Shown here: positions 36,197 to 46,395 of the stretch, in pieces | Layout of the letters: the number at the start of each line of letters is the position of its first letter | Numbering within the stretch: the stretch's first letter is position 1 | Assembly (NCBI GenBank): GCA_015143295.1 | Contig: CM026562.1 | Span: 14,474,041-14,538,040, forward strand | Direction: 5' to 3' | Length of the DNA stretch: 64,000 bases | Origin: Tetracentron sinense | Taxonomy: Eukaryota; Streptophyta; Magnoliopsida; Trochodendrales; Trochodendraceae | The notes under the pieces: model-generated | The model's input: only the letters and a program-made list of their open reading frames with translations | What the model was told of the DNA's origin: nothing | Database searches by the model: none | Program-made: the position numbers and the translations under genes

Positions 36197-36400
36197 GCTG
36201 CCATCTGCTCATAATGCTGCCAATCCTCCTTGTGGGAACTCTATGCATTAACGGCATAACTGCACATACACACAATTTCCAAATCACTATCTGATTTCGA
36301 AATAGGTGACGTACAGTAATACATCTAGCTATACAATTAAAAATCATGTCTACGGTATTTCATTAACAAGTATGGTTTGTTATGATGGTTATTGCTCTTA
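36197..36400 (-). other. Untranslated leader of the B element
   Basis: About 200 bp between the primer-binding site and the start of the extra frame, without recognised features. Confidence 0.5.
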
Positions 36401-36413
36401 GGTTCTGATACCA
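36401..36413 (-). other. Primer-binding site of the B element, tRNA-iMet type
   Basis: Read on the minus strand, TGGTATCAGAACC starts 2 bp after the 5' LTR end. It matches the initiator tRNA-Met complement TGGTATCAGAGC in its first ten bases. This confirms which LTR is the 5' one. Confidence 0.9.
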
Positions 36414-36415
36414 AT

Positions 36416-39170
36416 TGTGACGCCCCGAACCCGCGCCTAGGGAATCAAGTTCCGAGACGCGCTTCCATTCGTCAAATCACGCAACCGGAAGACTTTACCT
36501 GCGGAAATGTGAGAAATTTAAACATTTATCAGATGCTTCCAAAAAGCAATTAACACCTGTTATCACAATAGCCATCATACAAACCATATACCTGTATTAT
36601 TTACATTAAGTTTGTTTTACAAAAGTAGGCGCCTCTATCACGCTGGGTACAGTTTGTACAAGCTTCCAAAATGTCCAGTTGGACTTTTCACTTACTGGTC
36701 AGCAGCTCCAAGATCTGCTGACATAAAAAGTCAGTGAGTTATGAAGCCCAATAAAACCACAATCCTTTTAAACTATTTTTCACACAATAACACGCATCAA
36801 TAATGATATAATAAACAGTTCAATTTGCATGTTACAGTAAAATAGAACAATATATAATAAACTGTGACCCAAGGTCACTTAGGGTTATGTCACCCTAACC
36901 GAGGTTCCCGACCTCACATTACTTTCAAATTATGGGGTTCAGTTATGAATGTATTATATTACTAAGTAATCATTTCAATCATCAATCATGTTTCATTTCG
37001 AGTCCTGAGACTCTATTAATTGGCCACAACCTACAAATGTTCAGTTTAAAGTTTCTAAATCATAACCATAATACATTGAGTCATTCAGACTCACACACGC
37101 TGTTCCGGCTTTTACCCAAACACGACCAAACTTTGGGTATACCAACCCAACTCACCTGGAATCCGACAATTCCATACCGAACCATGAGTCCACCAACTCA
37201 GACAAATACACCAACCCTGAGTATACCGACTCAGAGCACTTCGTATCCGAAGCTTACACACAAAACATGGGCATTTGCCCAATAAGTACATACTTTTCCA
37301 TTCAATTGAGTGGTCACATCTACCGTGTATTCGCCGCCATCGCCCTGGGTATCAGTCATGAAGCAACCCCGACCAACCTGCCTACCGTCATCTTCTGGCT
37401 ACTCTATGGAGGAACCCCGACATTTTTACCAATGCCGACATCTCCTGACGTTCCACCAAGAAGGGACCCCGATAGACACAGTACCGACATCTTCTGACCC
37501 ACCTAGAGTTATACACTATCTGATGTTCAGCCACTTTAAACTCCCTAGGACTCCGACATCTCCTGACTATCAGTCATAGAGGAACCACGGGCTATGCAGG
37601 ACACCGTCACTCTTGACCTAGTCCAAGAGGCACCACGGAAGACCTAGACAAACAGACCGGCATCTCTCGACTATCAGTCACGGAGGAACCCCGGGCCTTA
37701 CTGGACACCGTCTCTCCTGACCTAGTCGAATAGGAACCATGGACTATATTTAACCTTGCTTAGATTTTCTAACCCCAGTTAACCCAAGCCTCGCTTGATT
37801 AACTGAAATGCTTGGGCCTCGCGCCCGTGAACCAACTCCGGTAACACACCGTCCCGTTAGGAAACGTTTCCAGGCTAGTGGATGTCTCCATAGCCTTACA
37901 CGACATGCAAAACAACTTTTCGTCACCCTAGAGTGGCGATACAATTTGCCCGTGACCCGATCTGGGCTCTCCAATGGACCGCATAAAATCACAACATCAT
38001 ATAGGGGTTTCCGACCATTTTTCATTCACGCCAAAAGACATGCATATACTTCAGATAAAAGAATATAGCAAAATAAGGGAAAAAAGAGAAGAAAAGAGAG
38101 GCGTTTTACCTGGTTCATGCTTTTCGAGGCAGTTAGTGCAAAAAGGGGCACTGCCAACACGTCCGGGAGGACGATCAACCCCAAGATAAAGCTCCTCCCT
38201 TTCTAACTTTCACTTTCTCTTTCTACCTTTTTCTCTCTCTACACGCAAATCGAGGCACCGGGGAAGAAATTAGACGTCGCCAACGCGTCAGGGACGTCGA
38301 AAAACCCTAAGGGGACCTCCCTTTTTCTCTCTCTCTCTTCCTTTCTCTCTCCTCTTTTTCTCTCTTCCTTTCTCTCTCTTCACTCTCTCTCTAAAAGATT
38401 CGGACAGCCTTCTGTCTCTGCAGAATTTGTGAGAGAATGAGGGTTTTAACCCTCTTTATATAAGTAATGAGATGGGATCATGTGCAAAAGCACATGACCA
38501 ATAAGGTGTGGAGAGTTAACCCGTCAACTCGTTTGACTGGTTAACTGTTTGACCAATTATTGAATTTTTTTGCATTTACGGTATCCGAAACCTTACTACA
38601 TAGAGTCCGATTTTGACGAAACTTTAGGTGATCGAACTTAGGGCAGTTCGATACCTACTGTAAAAATTTTGGGGAAAAATATTGAGTTTTGACAACTGCA
38701 CTTTGGTCCAGAAGAAAATTGCAAAACTCACTAATTTTCTGATTCCGGACACAAAACACGCTGTCGTTTCTTCATATGAGACAATTAACTGCTGAAACGA
38801 CAGACGGTCGTCCTCACGACCGACCGGCACGCTGTGGTATCAGTTGCACGGATTTCTATTAGAATCCCCAATAATTATGGAGTCTCACTAAATTCCGGAT
38901 AAATCTGGAATTCCTGGTTTTCTCGATTTTCTTACATTTAAGACTCCCGCGGTCTCGCAAATCAATACGCGACAGAACTGGAACGATAGGTGATCGTCCA
39001 AATAGTCAACCCGCACATTGTGCACGATTTTCGAGGAAAAACGCTGAAGTTCTACCAGTACAATCCAATCCCGAACAAAACCCACATTTTACCAATTTAA
39101 CAAATAATTAACCTCCATTAAGGGCCCATAAACGCATAATTTTATTATATTAAAATTCCGGGTCGTTACA
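36416..39170 (-). repeat. 5' LTR of the complete B element (2755 bp)
   Basis: It is co-linear with the LTR at 28,364-31,119 and within 1 bp of its length. Small length differences inside cancel out: a loss near 37,506, and an expanded CTCTCT tract at 38,320-38,395. Its right side is followed by polypurine-tract sequence and 86 bp of element interior instead of a target duplication, so the same LTR also served as 3' LTR of a neighbouring copy. Confidence 0.9.
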
Positions 39171-39256
39171 ATCTCCCCTCCTTCCAAAAATTTCGTCTTC
39201 GAAATTTACATATACTCTAGTCATCAAATAATTGAGGATGATTACTCCTAATGACA
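39171..39256 (-). mobile_element. Interior scrap of a second B element
   Basis: ATCTCCCCTCCTTCCAAAAA followed by TTTCGTCTTCGAAATTTAC matches the 3' interior of the complete element at 31,120-31,205. It breaks at AATGACA (39,256), where an LTR-internal sequence begins. This is the remnant of a tandem neighbour whose interior was deleted. Confidence 0.85.
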
Positions 39257-39297
39257 ATCTGACACCTGCTGTAGAAATTTCAGGGAAAAGTGCTGAG

Positions 39298-40952
39298 TGT
39301 CGCGACCCAAAATACTCCCTAGGAGTTTAGGGATACTTTAGCTCTTGACCGCCGTATCATACCCTCATGTATGATACATGAGTCATACATACCATCCTGA
39401 TGAAAAGACATCAACATATACGCAGCGGAAAATAAACGGAAGCAATACATAATAAGTACTCCTATCATTGAGTTCAAGTTTGAACCAATAGAATAAGTCC
39501 AAAAATATGGAGTGGACAAGTCCCACTCTTAATACTATCAAAGTATGGTATACCCTCCCTTTCACTCTCAACAGAAATCGAAGTCTGGCCGCCTATCCAG
39601 CGATCCATCATCCTGGTAATGGTCCATAGAGGGCTCCGGATTGTAGTATTCTTCTTCTATCCAAGGTTCCGTACCATAGACATCAAATGGAACGCGTGCA
39701 CCTGCCGAAGTCAATAGTTGGCTGAGCATGGAATACTCAGTGTCTATAAACTACTAAAGCTAGTGAGCCATAACAAAAATTTGTAACATGCTTTTCAAGT
39801 CAAGTAAAGCTAGCAATTAAAACCAAGTCGACTAAACCAACATACTTCAAAATCGTAGAGCAGAAACCATAATACTTTTCAAAACATATACTGTGCAAAC
39901 TTTTCAAATCATATTTCTAAACAAGGTTTTACAAGCATGACTTTGAGACATACAAGTGCAAGTGATCAATTGTGTCCAAGATTTAAACAACAGTTTCAAG
40001 TATATTTTATCTAAATCATAGTTTACCAAGAATGAATCCAAAACCTTAATTCCCCAAAGAAATCCTCCCAAAACTTAGAGTTTAGAACAAAATATAACTA
40101 CACTAAGTTTAGTAGAGTGTATCTACCTTTCTTAGATCAAAGCTTTGATCTAAGCTAGTTGAGAACGGTTGAAAAGCAAGAAAGACTCCTTCTTTGTTGA
40201 GAAATCAAATCTCAAGAACACCGAAACCAAAACCCAACTCCTTTTCCTTCTTCCTCTTTCTTCTCTTCTCTTTCTCTCTCTTTTTCTTTTTCTTAGTGCT
40301 CTAGGGTTTGTGAAACCCTAAGGCACGAAATTGGGCTATTTATAGCCAAAGGGAATGAGTCAAAGACTCATACACCCTTCAAAATATCCCAGAAGGTCGG
40401 CCATGGGCAAAACAGACACCACCGGTCGACTAGTAGAGAGGTCCGGTCGACTGGTCAAAAGACCCCTCTCTGCCTGAAAAACCCATACAAATTTTCGTGC
40501 ATTCGGTCGACCGGTTTTGCCTGTTTTCTTTCCCTGCTCTTCTGTTTTTGGCCTGTGCTTTGTTCTTTCCCCTTCTTATACATACTCCTATACTTATTTT
40601 ACTTTAAAACATTTAAGTTAATATTTTAACTTTAAAGTTTTAAATTAAAATAAGGAAGTACCCCCCATTTGAATCCAATAAAAATACTTAGAAAATCTAA
40701 TTCCTTATAACTCAAAATCTGATTTTCCAGTTCTAGGCAAAACCCCGATAAATCCGGTTTGTTGTAAACTTTTCCCGTTGTCCGGGAAACCATTCTAATC
40801 ATATGAATAAGATCCCATAAAATTAACTAAGCTTAGTTAACCTATAAACAACCATACCGGGATTTTTTATCTCTAAATTCACAAAATTCCATTGCTTGGT
40901 CACTATTCATTACACTATTCACAGGCTATGAAAGCGAGATCCGGGGTTTACA
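39298..40952 (-). mobile_element. Solo LTR, family A (copy A4)
   Basis: On the plus strand it runs TGTCGCGACCCAAAATACTC to GATCCGGGGTTTACA and is flanked by the exact duplication CTGAG (39,293-39,297; 40,953-40,957). It has the family signature CTGAGCATGGAATACTCAG near 39,723, a CT-rich leader at 40,240-40,290, a TATA box and a palindrome array. It is 1655 bp, the shortest intact A copy, with no minisatellite. It inserted into the already truncated B LTR. Confidence 0.92.
40335..40516 (-). promoter_or_regulatory. Palindrome array and TATA box of LTR A4
   Basis: ACCGGTCGACT (40,421-40,431), CCGGTCGACTGG (40,443-40,454) and TCGGTCGACCGGTT (40,503-40,516) precede, in the direction of transcription, the TATA box GGCTATAAATAGCC (minus strand, 40,335-40,348). 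That TATA box is itself palindromic. The distance from the nearest palindrome to the TATA box is about 75-85 bp. Confidence 0.6.
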
Positions 40953-41450
40953 CTGAGTCTTGATAGTCAATAGCAAGTCCGGAAGAAAACTGCAAAACTT
41001 GCTAATTTTATGATTTCGGACACAAAATACATTACCGTTTCTTCATTTGAGATAATGAACTGCTGAAACGACAGATAGTCGACCACAGGGTTTACCAACA
41101 CAAAGTCATATGAGCCTCGCGGATTTCTATTAGAATCCCCCAACAAATATGGAGTCCTAATTGAACTTCATAAATCTTTACATTTTCTATTTTCTTGATT
41201 TTCTTACATACAAAGCCTCCACGGTCTCGCGAATCGATACGCGATGGAACTGGTACGACAAGTGATCATCCAGATAACTGACCCGTACATTGTGTACGAT
41301 TTTCGAGGAAAATACTGAATTTTTTTCGGTACAATCCAATCCCGAACCAAAAACCCACTTTCCATCAATTTAACAAACACTTAACTAAATAATCGCTGTT
41401 AAGGACCTATAATCCCATAATTTTATTATATTAAATTCCGGGTCGTTACA

Positions 41451-41996
41451 ATATACACTCAACGTAGCACACAATAGAGGTGGTTTTAGAATTTCTCCTC
41501 TAATAGATTAAGATTTTTAATTCTTAAGGGGGTTGTTACACCTATGTTTTTCTTAACTCAAATGTTCTCTACTTTGAATTGATTGAAAGAGGGGCTATAA
41601 ATAGGCAATACAAAATTAAAAACTATTTTACAAACCAGTGGGCTGGTTTCATAAAAGCGAAATACTCAAGGACAACTTTTTTACAGCATATGCAATAATT
41701 ACAACTAGTAGACATAAGAATTTGTCTCCCTCATTGTTGATAAAGAAAGAACTTCATTAGACAATTTCTTCGACTGGAAATGAATCAGCTACCCCTTCAT
41801 CATATTCTTTCCATAAAGAGAACTGGGAAATTTCTCTCGGAAATGGAACTGGCTTTATAAAATCCATCTTGTAAGGACCACATCGTGTCTAGAAATTATT
41901 ATGCTTTTATCCTCATCAACATAGTAACATTTAATTCGTCTTCTCGGTATATTCTTGCTATAATGATCTTCAACTCTAAAGAATCTATCTTGCAAC
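41451..41996. other. Unassigned DNA with a promoter-like motif and a minus-strand protein trace
   Basis: A TATA-like GGGGCTATAAATAGGC lies near 41,592. Between about 41,756 and 41,965 the minus strand is open in two adjoining frames (one contains IPRRRIKCYYVDEDKS, the other PVPFPREISQFSLW), which reads like a decayed protein. I do not recognise the family. A retroelement or other inserted sequence is more likely than a host gene. Confidence 0.25.
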
Positions 41997-42825
41997 CATA
42001 GTTAGTAATTTGGCATATGGTAAAAATTCGGTACGAAAATTATTCGAGTATAATTCGGAAGTCATTCAATAGTTCGATTAAAAATTAGGCGAAAAAAACG
42101 TAGAATGCCAAAAGTGCGGTACAAAAATAATTCCAGTATAATGCGGGGCAGCACTCAATAATTTGTTGAAATATTCGGCTAAATATATAAACTTGCATAT
42201 ATAATATTTATTACAAATGGCATTAAATCTTTACCTTTACATTGTAGAAAATGAAGAAAAAGGAAGTGCAGTCGGAGATTGAGAGAGAGAGAGCCGCATT
42301 TGGAAAGGAGATTGAGAGATGAAGGTTGCTGGCATTGAAAAGGCTGTACAATCGGAGACTCAATCCTCGACTATTGGCGGCTGCGGTGTCGTCATGATAA
42401 GTGACGACTGTGAAATAGTTACGGTTAAAGATTTAGGAAGAAAAAGAGATCAAGAAAAAAACGAGTGGTGGCTGGAGAGTGCTTCAGGACTGGTGGCTAG
42501 CGGCTTTCAGTGACGATGTGACTGATGAGATAGAGACTTAAAATAATGGATTATTCAAGAGAATGAAATCGAGAGAAAATGAGTAACGTGCGAATGTGAG
42601 ATAAAAGAAGATGGTTTAGGAACAAACCTTACAAGCTTAGATTTTTTTATTTTTATTTTATCTTATAGGTATTATTCGTGAATTAGTCATGAATCACGAA
42701 CGATTTGTGAATAAATCGCGATTGATTTGCTCACTAAAAAAATTTGCGAATGTTTCCGTATATTTGAATAGTACGGACAAATTACACATTTTATTCGTAT
42801 ACAATACGTGAATTTACTAACTATG
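41997..42825. mobile_element. Non-autonomous hAT-type element (829 bp)
   Basis: Inverted ends CATAGTTAGTAAT at left and ATTTACTAACTATG at right are flanked by the perfect 8-bp duplication CTTGCAAC (41,989-41,996; 42,826-42,833). Inner TTCGTGAATT and ATTCGGTACG motifs recur near both ends. The central part is GC-richer and holds the frame at 42,319-42,513, which I cannot identify. It might be captured host sequence. There is no transposase. Confidence 0.9.
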
Positions 42826-42833
42826 CTTGCAAC

Positions 42834-44442
42834 ACAACCTTTTTAAACAAAGGGATTCTAGACTAAAATTATTTATAGGTTTAATATTAACACTTTTGGG
42901 AAACGGAGTAATTGACATTGACTCTGCAATGAAGAATGAAATTGGGTCACAATCTCACATACATCAACAGATCAACATCAGTTCTTTGAAAGCCTTTCTT
43001 GAGCACTTTTGAGACTGATTTTCTTTGCTAAACAAGTTTTTAATTATCAAGGGACTCTTGACTGAAAATTGAAGACTAAGACACTTTTAGTTTTTTGTAC
43101 TCTAAAGAAACAAGGACAAACAGTTTATTGATTTTTGAGATTTTTGGACACTATTGAAAATAGTAACTCAAACGGAGATGATGGCGAATCAGTGAAGAAA
43201 CAAAAAGATAACAAGATAGTAGACTCAAAAAAATAACTGCGGAAATGACTCGACACACAAACTTGATATCTGGTGTCATTGATTAGAGAGAAGAAACTTA
43301 TAGAAATGGATATTTGTTTGATCTTTCTTTTATTAAAATTATCTTTCCTTGGATTGAGAGGGGTGTGCATATAGAAAAAATTAAGTGTGCGATTTGAATG
43401 AGATAGATTGCTTCCAATTAGTAATTGAGGTTACAAAAAATCGGAATCAGCGAAGTAAAGGTTTAATTTGAAAATTATATTTCGGGCTAACTATGTTAAA
43501 TTCAATATGAAACTTCATACACCTTAAAGTTCAAAGATGCAAAGAGATTTTTTTGAGGTCCTTGTACTCATTATGCCTTGCATTGAATGTGCCGGGTAGC
43601 AAGGAATATCCCTCTTTCTGCTAAACAAGATCTATTGAACTCATAAATCTTTAGATACTTTTTATGAATGTCAACTATCGTTAAGTAAATTGATCCTGGA
43701 TTGCCTACTTGTTCGAGTTCCCTATGAGAAACTCAGAGCAAGGAGTTTATTCACGATGACCCACGAGTTAAGGGAAATTATTTAATGAGTGATTGATATG
43801 CAAAGAACATACCGTGAGTTGCTTTGATTGAATAGAGGTGAATGAACTCCCAAGAAGATCTCAGGTAGAGGCCACTCTCCACTTTGGTAATGAACTCATA
43901 CAACAATGAATAATGATATAGAAATAGGCTAGAAACCCGGTTTTCTATTGGTTTTCCTTTTCCAAGCTTTTCTCTTATGAATCTCAAGGATGAAGGAACA
44001 CATGTATAACTTCTGCAAAGGAATTATACACCACTGTCACTTTTGACTTGTCACTGATAAACAAATCTTAAGATATTCCATTGCTTTGATTATTTGATTT
44101 ACTGGACTCTTTTGTTCAATATCTTCTTTAATAAATTGCTCAAAGGTGTGAGATATGAGAATGCTGCTTGTTCTTGATTTTCCTTGATGCTACTTTAAAT
44201 GGGTGGTTCTATTTTTTTTTTCTCTGATCACTTCAGTTGAAATGGATGAATATAACATATTGTCCTGAACCTGTTCGGAGTTTCTAGTACAAAGCTGACA
44301 ATTATTTGCTTACTCTAATCATGATAACACATGGTTCAATTATAATCCCTCATTAACATTGTTCTTGCATTGAAATCAGGTATATTTATTCTTGAAATTA
44401 ACCTGAATGGTCTTTTCCTAAGATGAGTCAATCCTTCATGCA
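42834..44442. other. Region upstream of HMG-CoA lyase, no gene recognised
   Basis: AT-rich sequence without a recognisable coding region. Minus-strand frames at 43,125-43,370 and 43,778-43,987 match nothing known. The promoter and a 5' untranslated exon or intron of the lyase gene should lie here: TTCATGCAG at 44,434-44,442 looks like an acceptor site directly before the first coding exon. Confidence 0.35.
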
Positions 44443-44456
44443 GTGCTCTTGATCTA

Positions 44457-46191
44457 ATGCTAGCAACTAAGGCTATGCGTATGTGTTCGTGGGGGCGCAC
44501 TTACTTTCCCTGTACATTTGTTCCAGTTCCCCTTTTCTCATCCAGTTCCATAATGGCGAGTTTGGAGGAGTCACCTGGTCTTGACAACTTACCAAGCATT
44601 AGTGTTGATAGGCTTCAGAGGTTCTCCTATAGTGCTTGCAGGCCCAGAGTTGATAATATGGGAATGGGAAACTGCTGGATTGAGGAGAGGAGTCGCAGCT
44701 CATCCAGAAGTTGCAAGTAAGTGCATCTTCATTAAATCTGAAACTTTTTGGTAATAGTTTTCTCAAATTTTCTCTGACCTACAAGAAAAATTATTTTTCC
44801 TCTTTTTCATTATATTTGATGGTTTGACCACCCCCCCGATATCTTTTTCTTTTTTTTTTTAATCATGGGCAGTGTTAAACAAGATAACTGGTGACACAAC
44901 TGAAGTGGAACATTTTTCAGTAACATTGTGTTGTACTTGAAAAAGTACAACTTGTAAGGACATGGCAGGCTATTTACTAAATTTATATTATGGTCTCCAT
45001 TCGTTTCCTTGCAATTTGTTCCTATGAGCATACATTTACTTTTTCACCAAGTGGGATGTCATAATTCATGGAAAGAACCTTGGTAATTGGTGCATATTGC
45101 TTTCTTTTTCTTCCGGTGCTAAAGAAGTAGGAGATTCATTAATCTATATCGTTATTTATAGACTCATGTATGTTTGATATTTCTCCTTCCATTTTAATTA
45201 GTAGAATATGTCTTTTCATTACTTATGAAAGAATTAAAAGAGAAAAAGAAGCAATTGCAAATTTTATTCCATGTTATATATTTGGTTAAATGGTCTTCTG
45301 AAAAACATTTGGAACAGCAAAGGGAGGAGCTTTCAAATTTGCCTCTAGAACATTTGAAGTCTGATAGTTCTATATTTCGCTTTACCTTTATAATGTCAAT
45401 AGTGTCAATTCCTATTCGACGTGTATATTTCACACATGATTTCATGAACTCTATTAACTGGTTTAATTACTCAATTAGTTAGAATAACATTAATGCATTT
45501 TTTTTTCCTTTTGGTTTTCTGTTTTTATGTTTTGTTTTTTGTTGCAGTGAAGAGTATGCAAAAGAGGCATTCCCACGGAGAGTGCAAACAAACGACGTAT
45601 CTCGTGGAGAATCATTAAATAGAAGGATTTCAAGCCGGGGTAGGAGTCATAGGTTACTTGGAAGTGTTTGTGATTCATGGTATATGCCAGATCATCGGTA
45701 TAGCTCCGACTGTAATGACAAAGATGTAAGGGATATAATGAATAAGGTACTTAGAAATCTTAAATACTCAGTCCATTGTTTTTCTTCTGATTGTGAGACT
45801 CTTACTGTAAGCGTTGGTGGACCTGTTCATTTTGTTATGGATAAATTCTCTTGCCACGAGCAATGCATTTGTATAAATTCTGCACAGTTTAAGTTATGTT
45901 TACATTTCAATTTCCATTTTCAGATTTTCAAGTTTGCGTAACATTCAGTTTCTCATTATTCTCATTTGGAGATAAAGGTTGTCTAATCTAATGGCTTATA
46001 TGGTTGTGTAGTTTTTAATAGGTATACCTAGGTTTGTGAAGATTGTGGAAGTTGGTCCGAGGGATGGATTGCAAAATGAGAAGAATATTGTACCTACTGC
46101 TGTAAAGGTTGAACTGATACATAGGTTAGTTTCTTCTGGGTTGCCTGTTGTTGAGGCCACAAGTTTTGTCTCACCAAATTGGGTACCACAG
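44457..46191 (+). CDS. HMGCL: 3-hydroxy-3-methylglutaryl-CoA lyase, first three coding exons (partial)
   Basis: The enzyme splits HMG-CoA into acetoacetate and acetyl-CoA, the last step of leucine breakdown, in mitochondria. Exons: 44,457-44,716, 45,548-45,746 and 46,012-46,191, all with GT..AG borders and frame kept (213 codons). Exon 1 contains [15 protein letters not shown] and [10 protein letters not shown], close to the plant-specific N-terminal region. Exon 3 holds [20 protein letters not shown] and [16 protein letters not shown], the first strand of the TIM barrel with the catalytic Arg-Asp pair of GPRDGLQNE. Two in-frame starts exist: 44,457, giving a basic, serine-rich leader that looks like a transit peptide, and 44,553, the start usual in annotated plant homologues. 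The rest of the barrel, including the GCP-type active-site loop, is not found in the window. Splice sites are intact and there are no stops, so the gene may be functional with a very long third intron, or it may be a broken 5' fragment. Confidence 0.9.
44717..45547 (+). other. Intron 1 of HMG-CoA lyase
   Basis: Donor GTAAGT and acceptor TTGTTGCAG. 831 bp, AT-rich. Open frames within it on both strands are chance. Confidence 0.85.
45747..46011 (+). other. Intron 2 of HMG-CoA lyase
   Basis: Donor AAG|GTACTT and acceptor TGTGTAG. 265 bp. A second possible acceptor (TTTTAATAG at 46,020) would leave exon 3 out of frame, so 46,012 is preferred. Confidence 0.8.
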
Positions 46192-46395
46192 GTAAATCAA
46201 GTTTGGTTGTTTTTTGATTATCCACATCTTATATCAATTTTAACTTCGATGGTTAGTTGCTTCCATATAAGTTATATATATGATGCTCATTGTTCAACTT
46301 ATATTTTTAATAGCCCATATAACTGTTGAAATTAGTTAGTGTGATGTGGCTGGGGATCTGTTGCATTTAAATCTCTTTTGTAGATAAAAACAAAA
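46192..46395 (+). other. Start of intron 3 of HMG-CoA lyase
   Basis: Donor CAG|GTAAAT follows the codons for WVPQ, a splice position I also expect in other plant lyase genes. The intron then runs into the family C solo LTR. No later lyase exon was found up to 64,000. Confidence 0.65.

Larger units (their letters stand above)
28364..39170 (-). mobile_element. Complete Ty3/gypsy element, family B, Tekay-like chromovirus
   Basis: The minus-strand order is 5' LTR (36,416-39,170), primer-binding site, a small leader frame, gag, protease, reverse transcriptase/RNase H, integrase with a C-terminal chromodomain trace, polypurine tract and 3' LTR (28,364-31,119). Both LTRs begin TGTAAYGACCCGG and end GGGGCGTCACA. 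By eye the first ~350 bp aligned at their 3' ends show roughly 20 differences, so insertion is not recent. The coding region is broken by at least nine stops and several frameshifts and cannot make protein. The expected target duplication is not found, because the right LTR is followed by more element sequence rather than host DNA. Confidence 0.9.
39257..41450 (-). mobile_element. Truncated third family B LTR, split by an A solo LTR
   Basis: ATCTGACACCTGCTGTAGAA (39,257 onward) and, after the nested LTR, CTTGATAGTCAATAGC to GGGTCGTTACA (41,450) correspond to about 30,590-31,119 of the 3' LTR. Only the 5' quarter of an LTR (minus-strand sense) remains. The flank after 41,450 (ATATACAC) contains TACAC, the five bases that precede the element at 28,364, but shifted by three bases, so I do not count it as a target duplication. 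Confidence 0.8.

Noticed and set aside
28359-41458. TACAC on both sides of the B array as a target-site duplication
   Set aside because: On the right side TACAC is three bases away from the LTR end, and the sequence beyond does not continue the B2 LTR that was split on the left. A real duplication must abut the ends.
42319-42513. 64-codon frame as an independent small gene
   Set aside because: It lies wholly inside a hAT-type element with a perfect target duplication and has no known motif.
45225-45482. Open frames in lyase intron 1 as an extra exon
   Set aside because: Exons 1 and 2 join in frame without it, giving the expected plant N-terminal region, and the frame shows no similarity to the enzyme.
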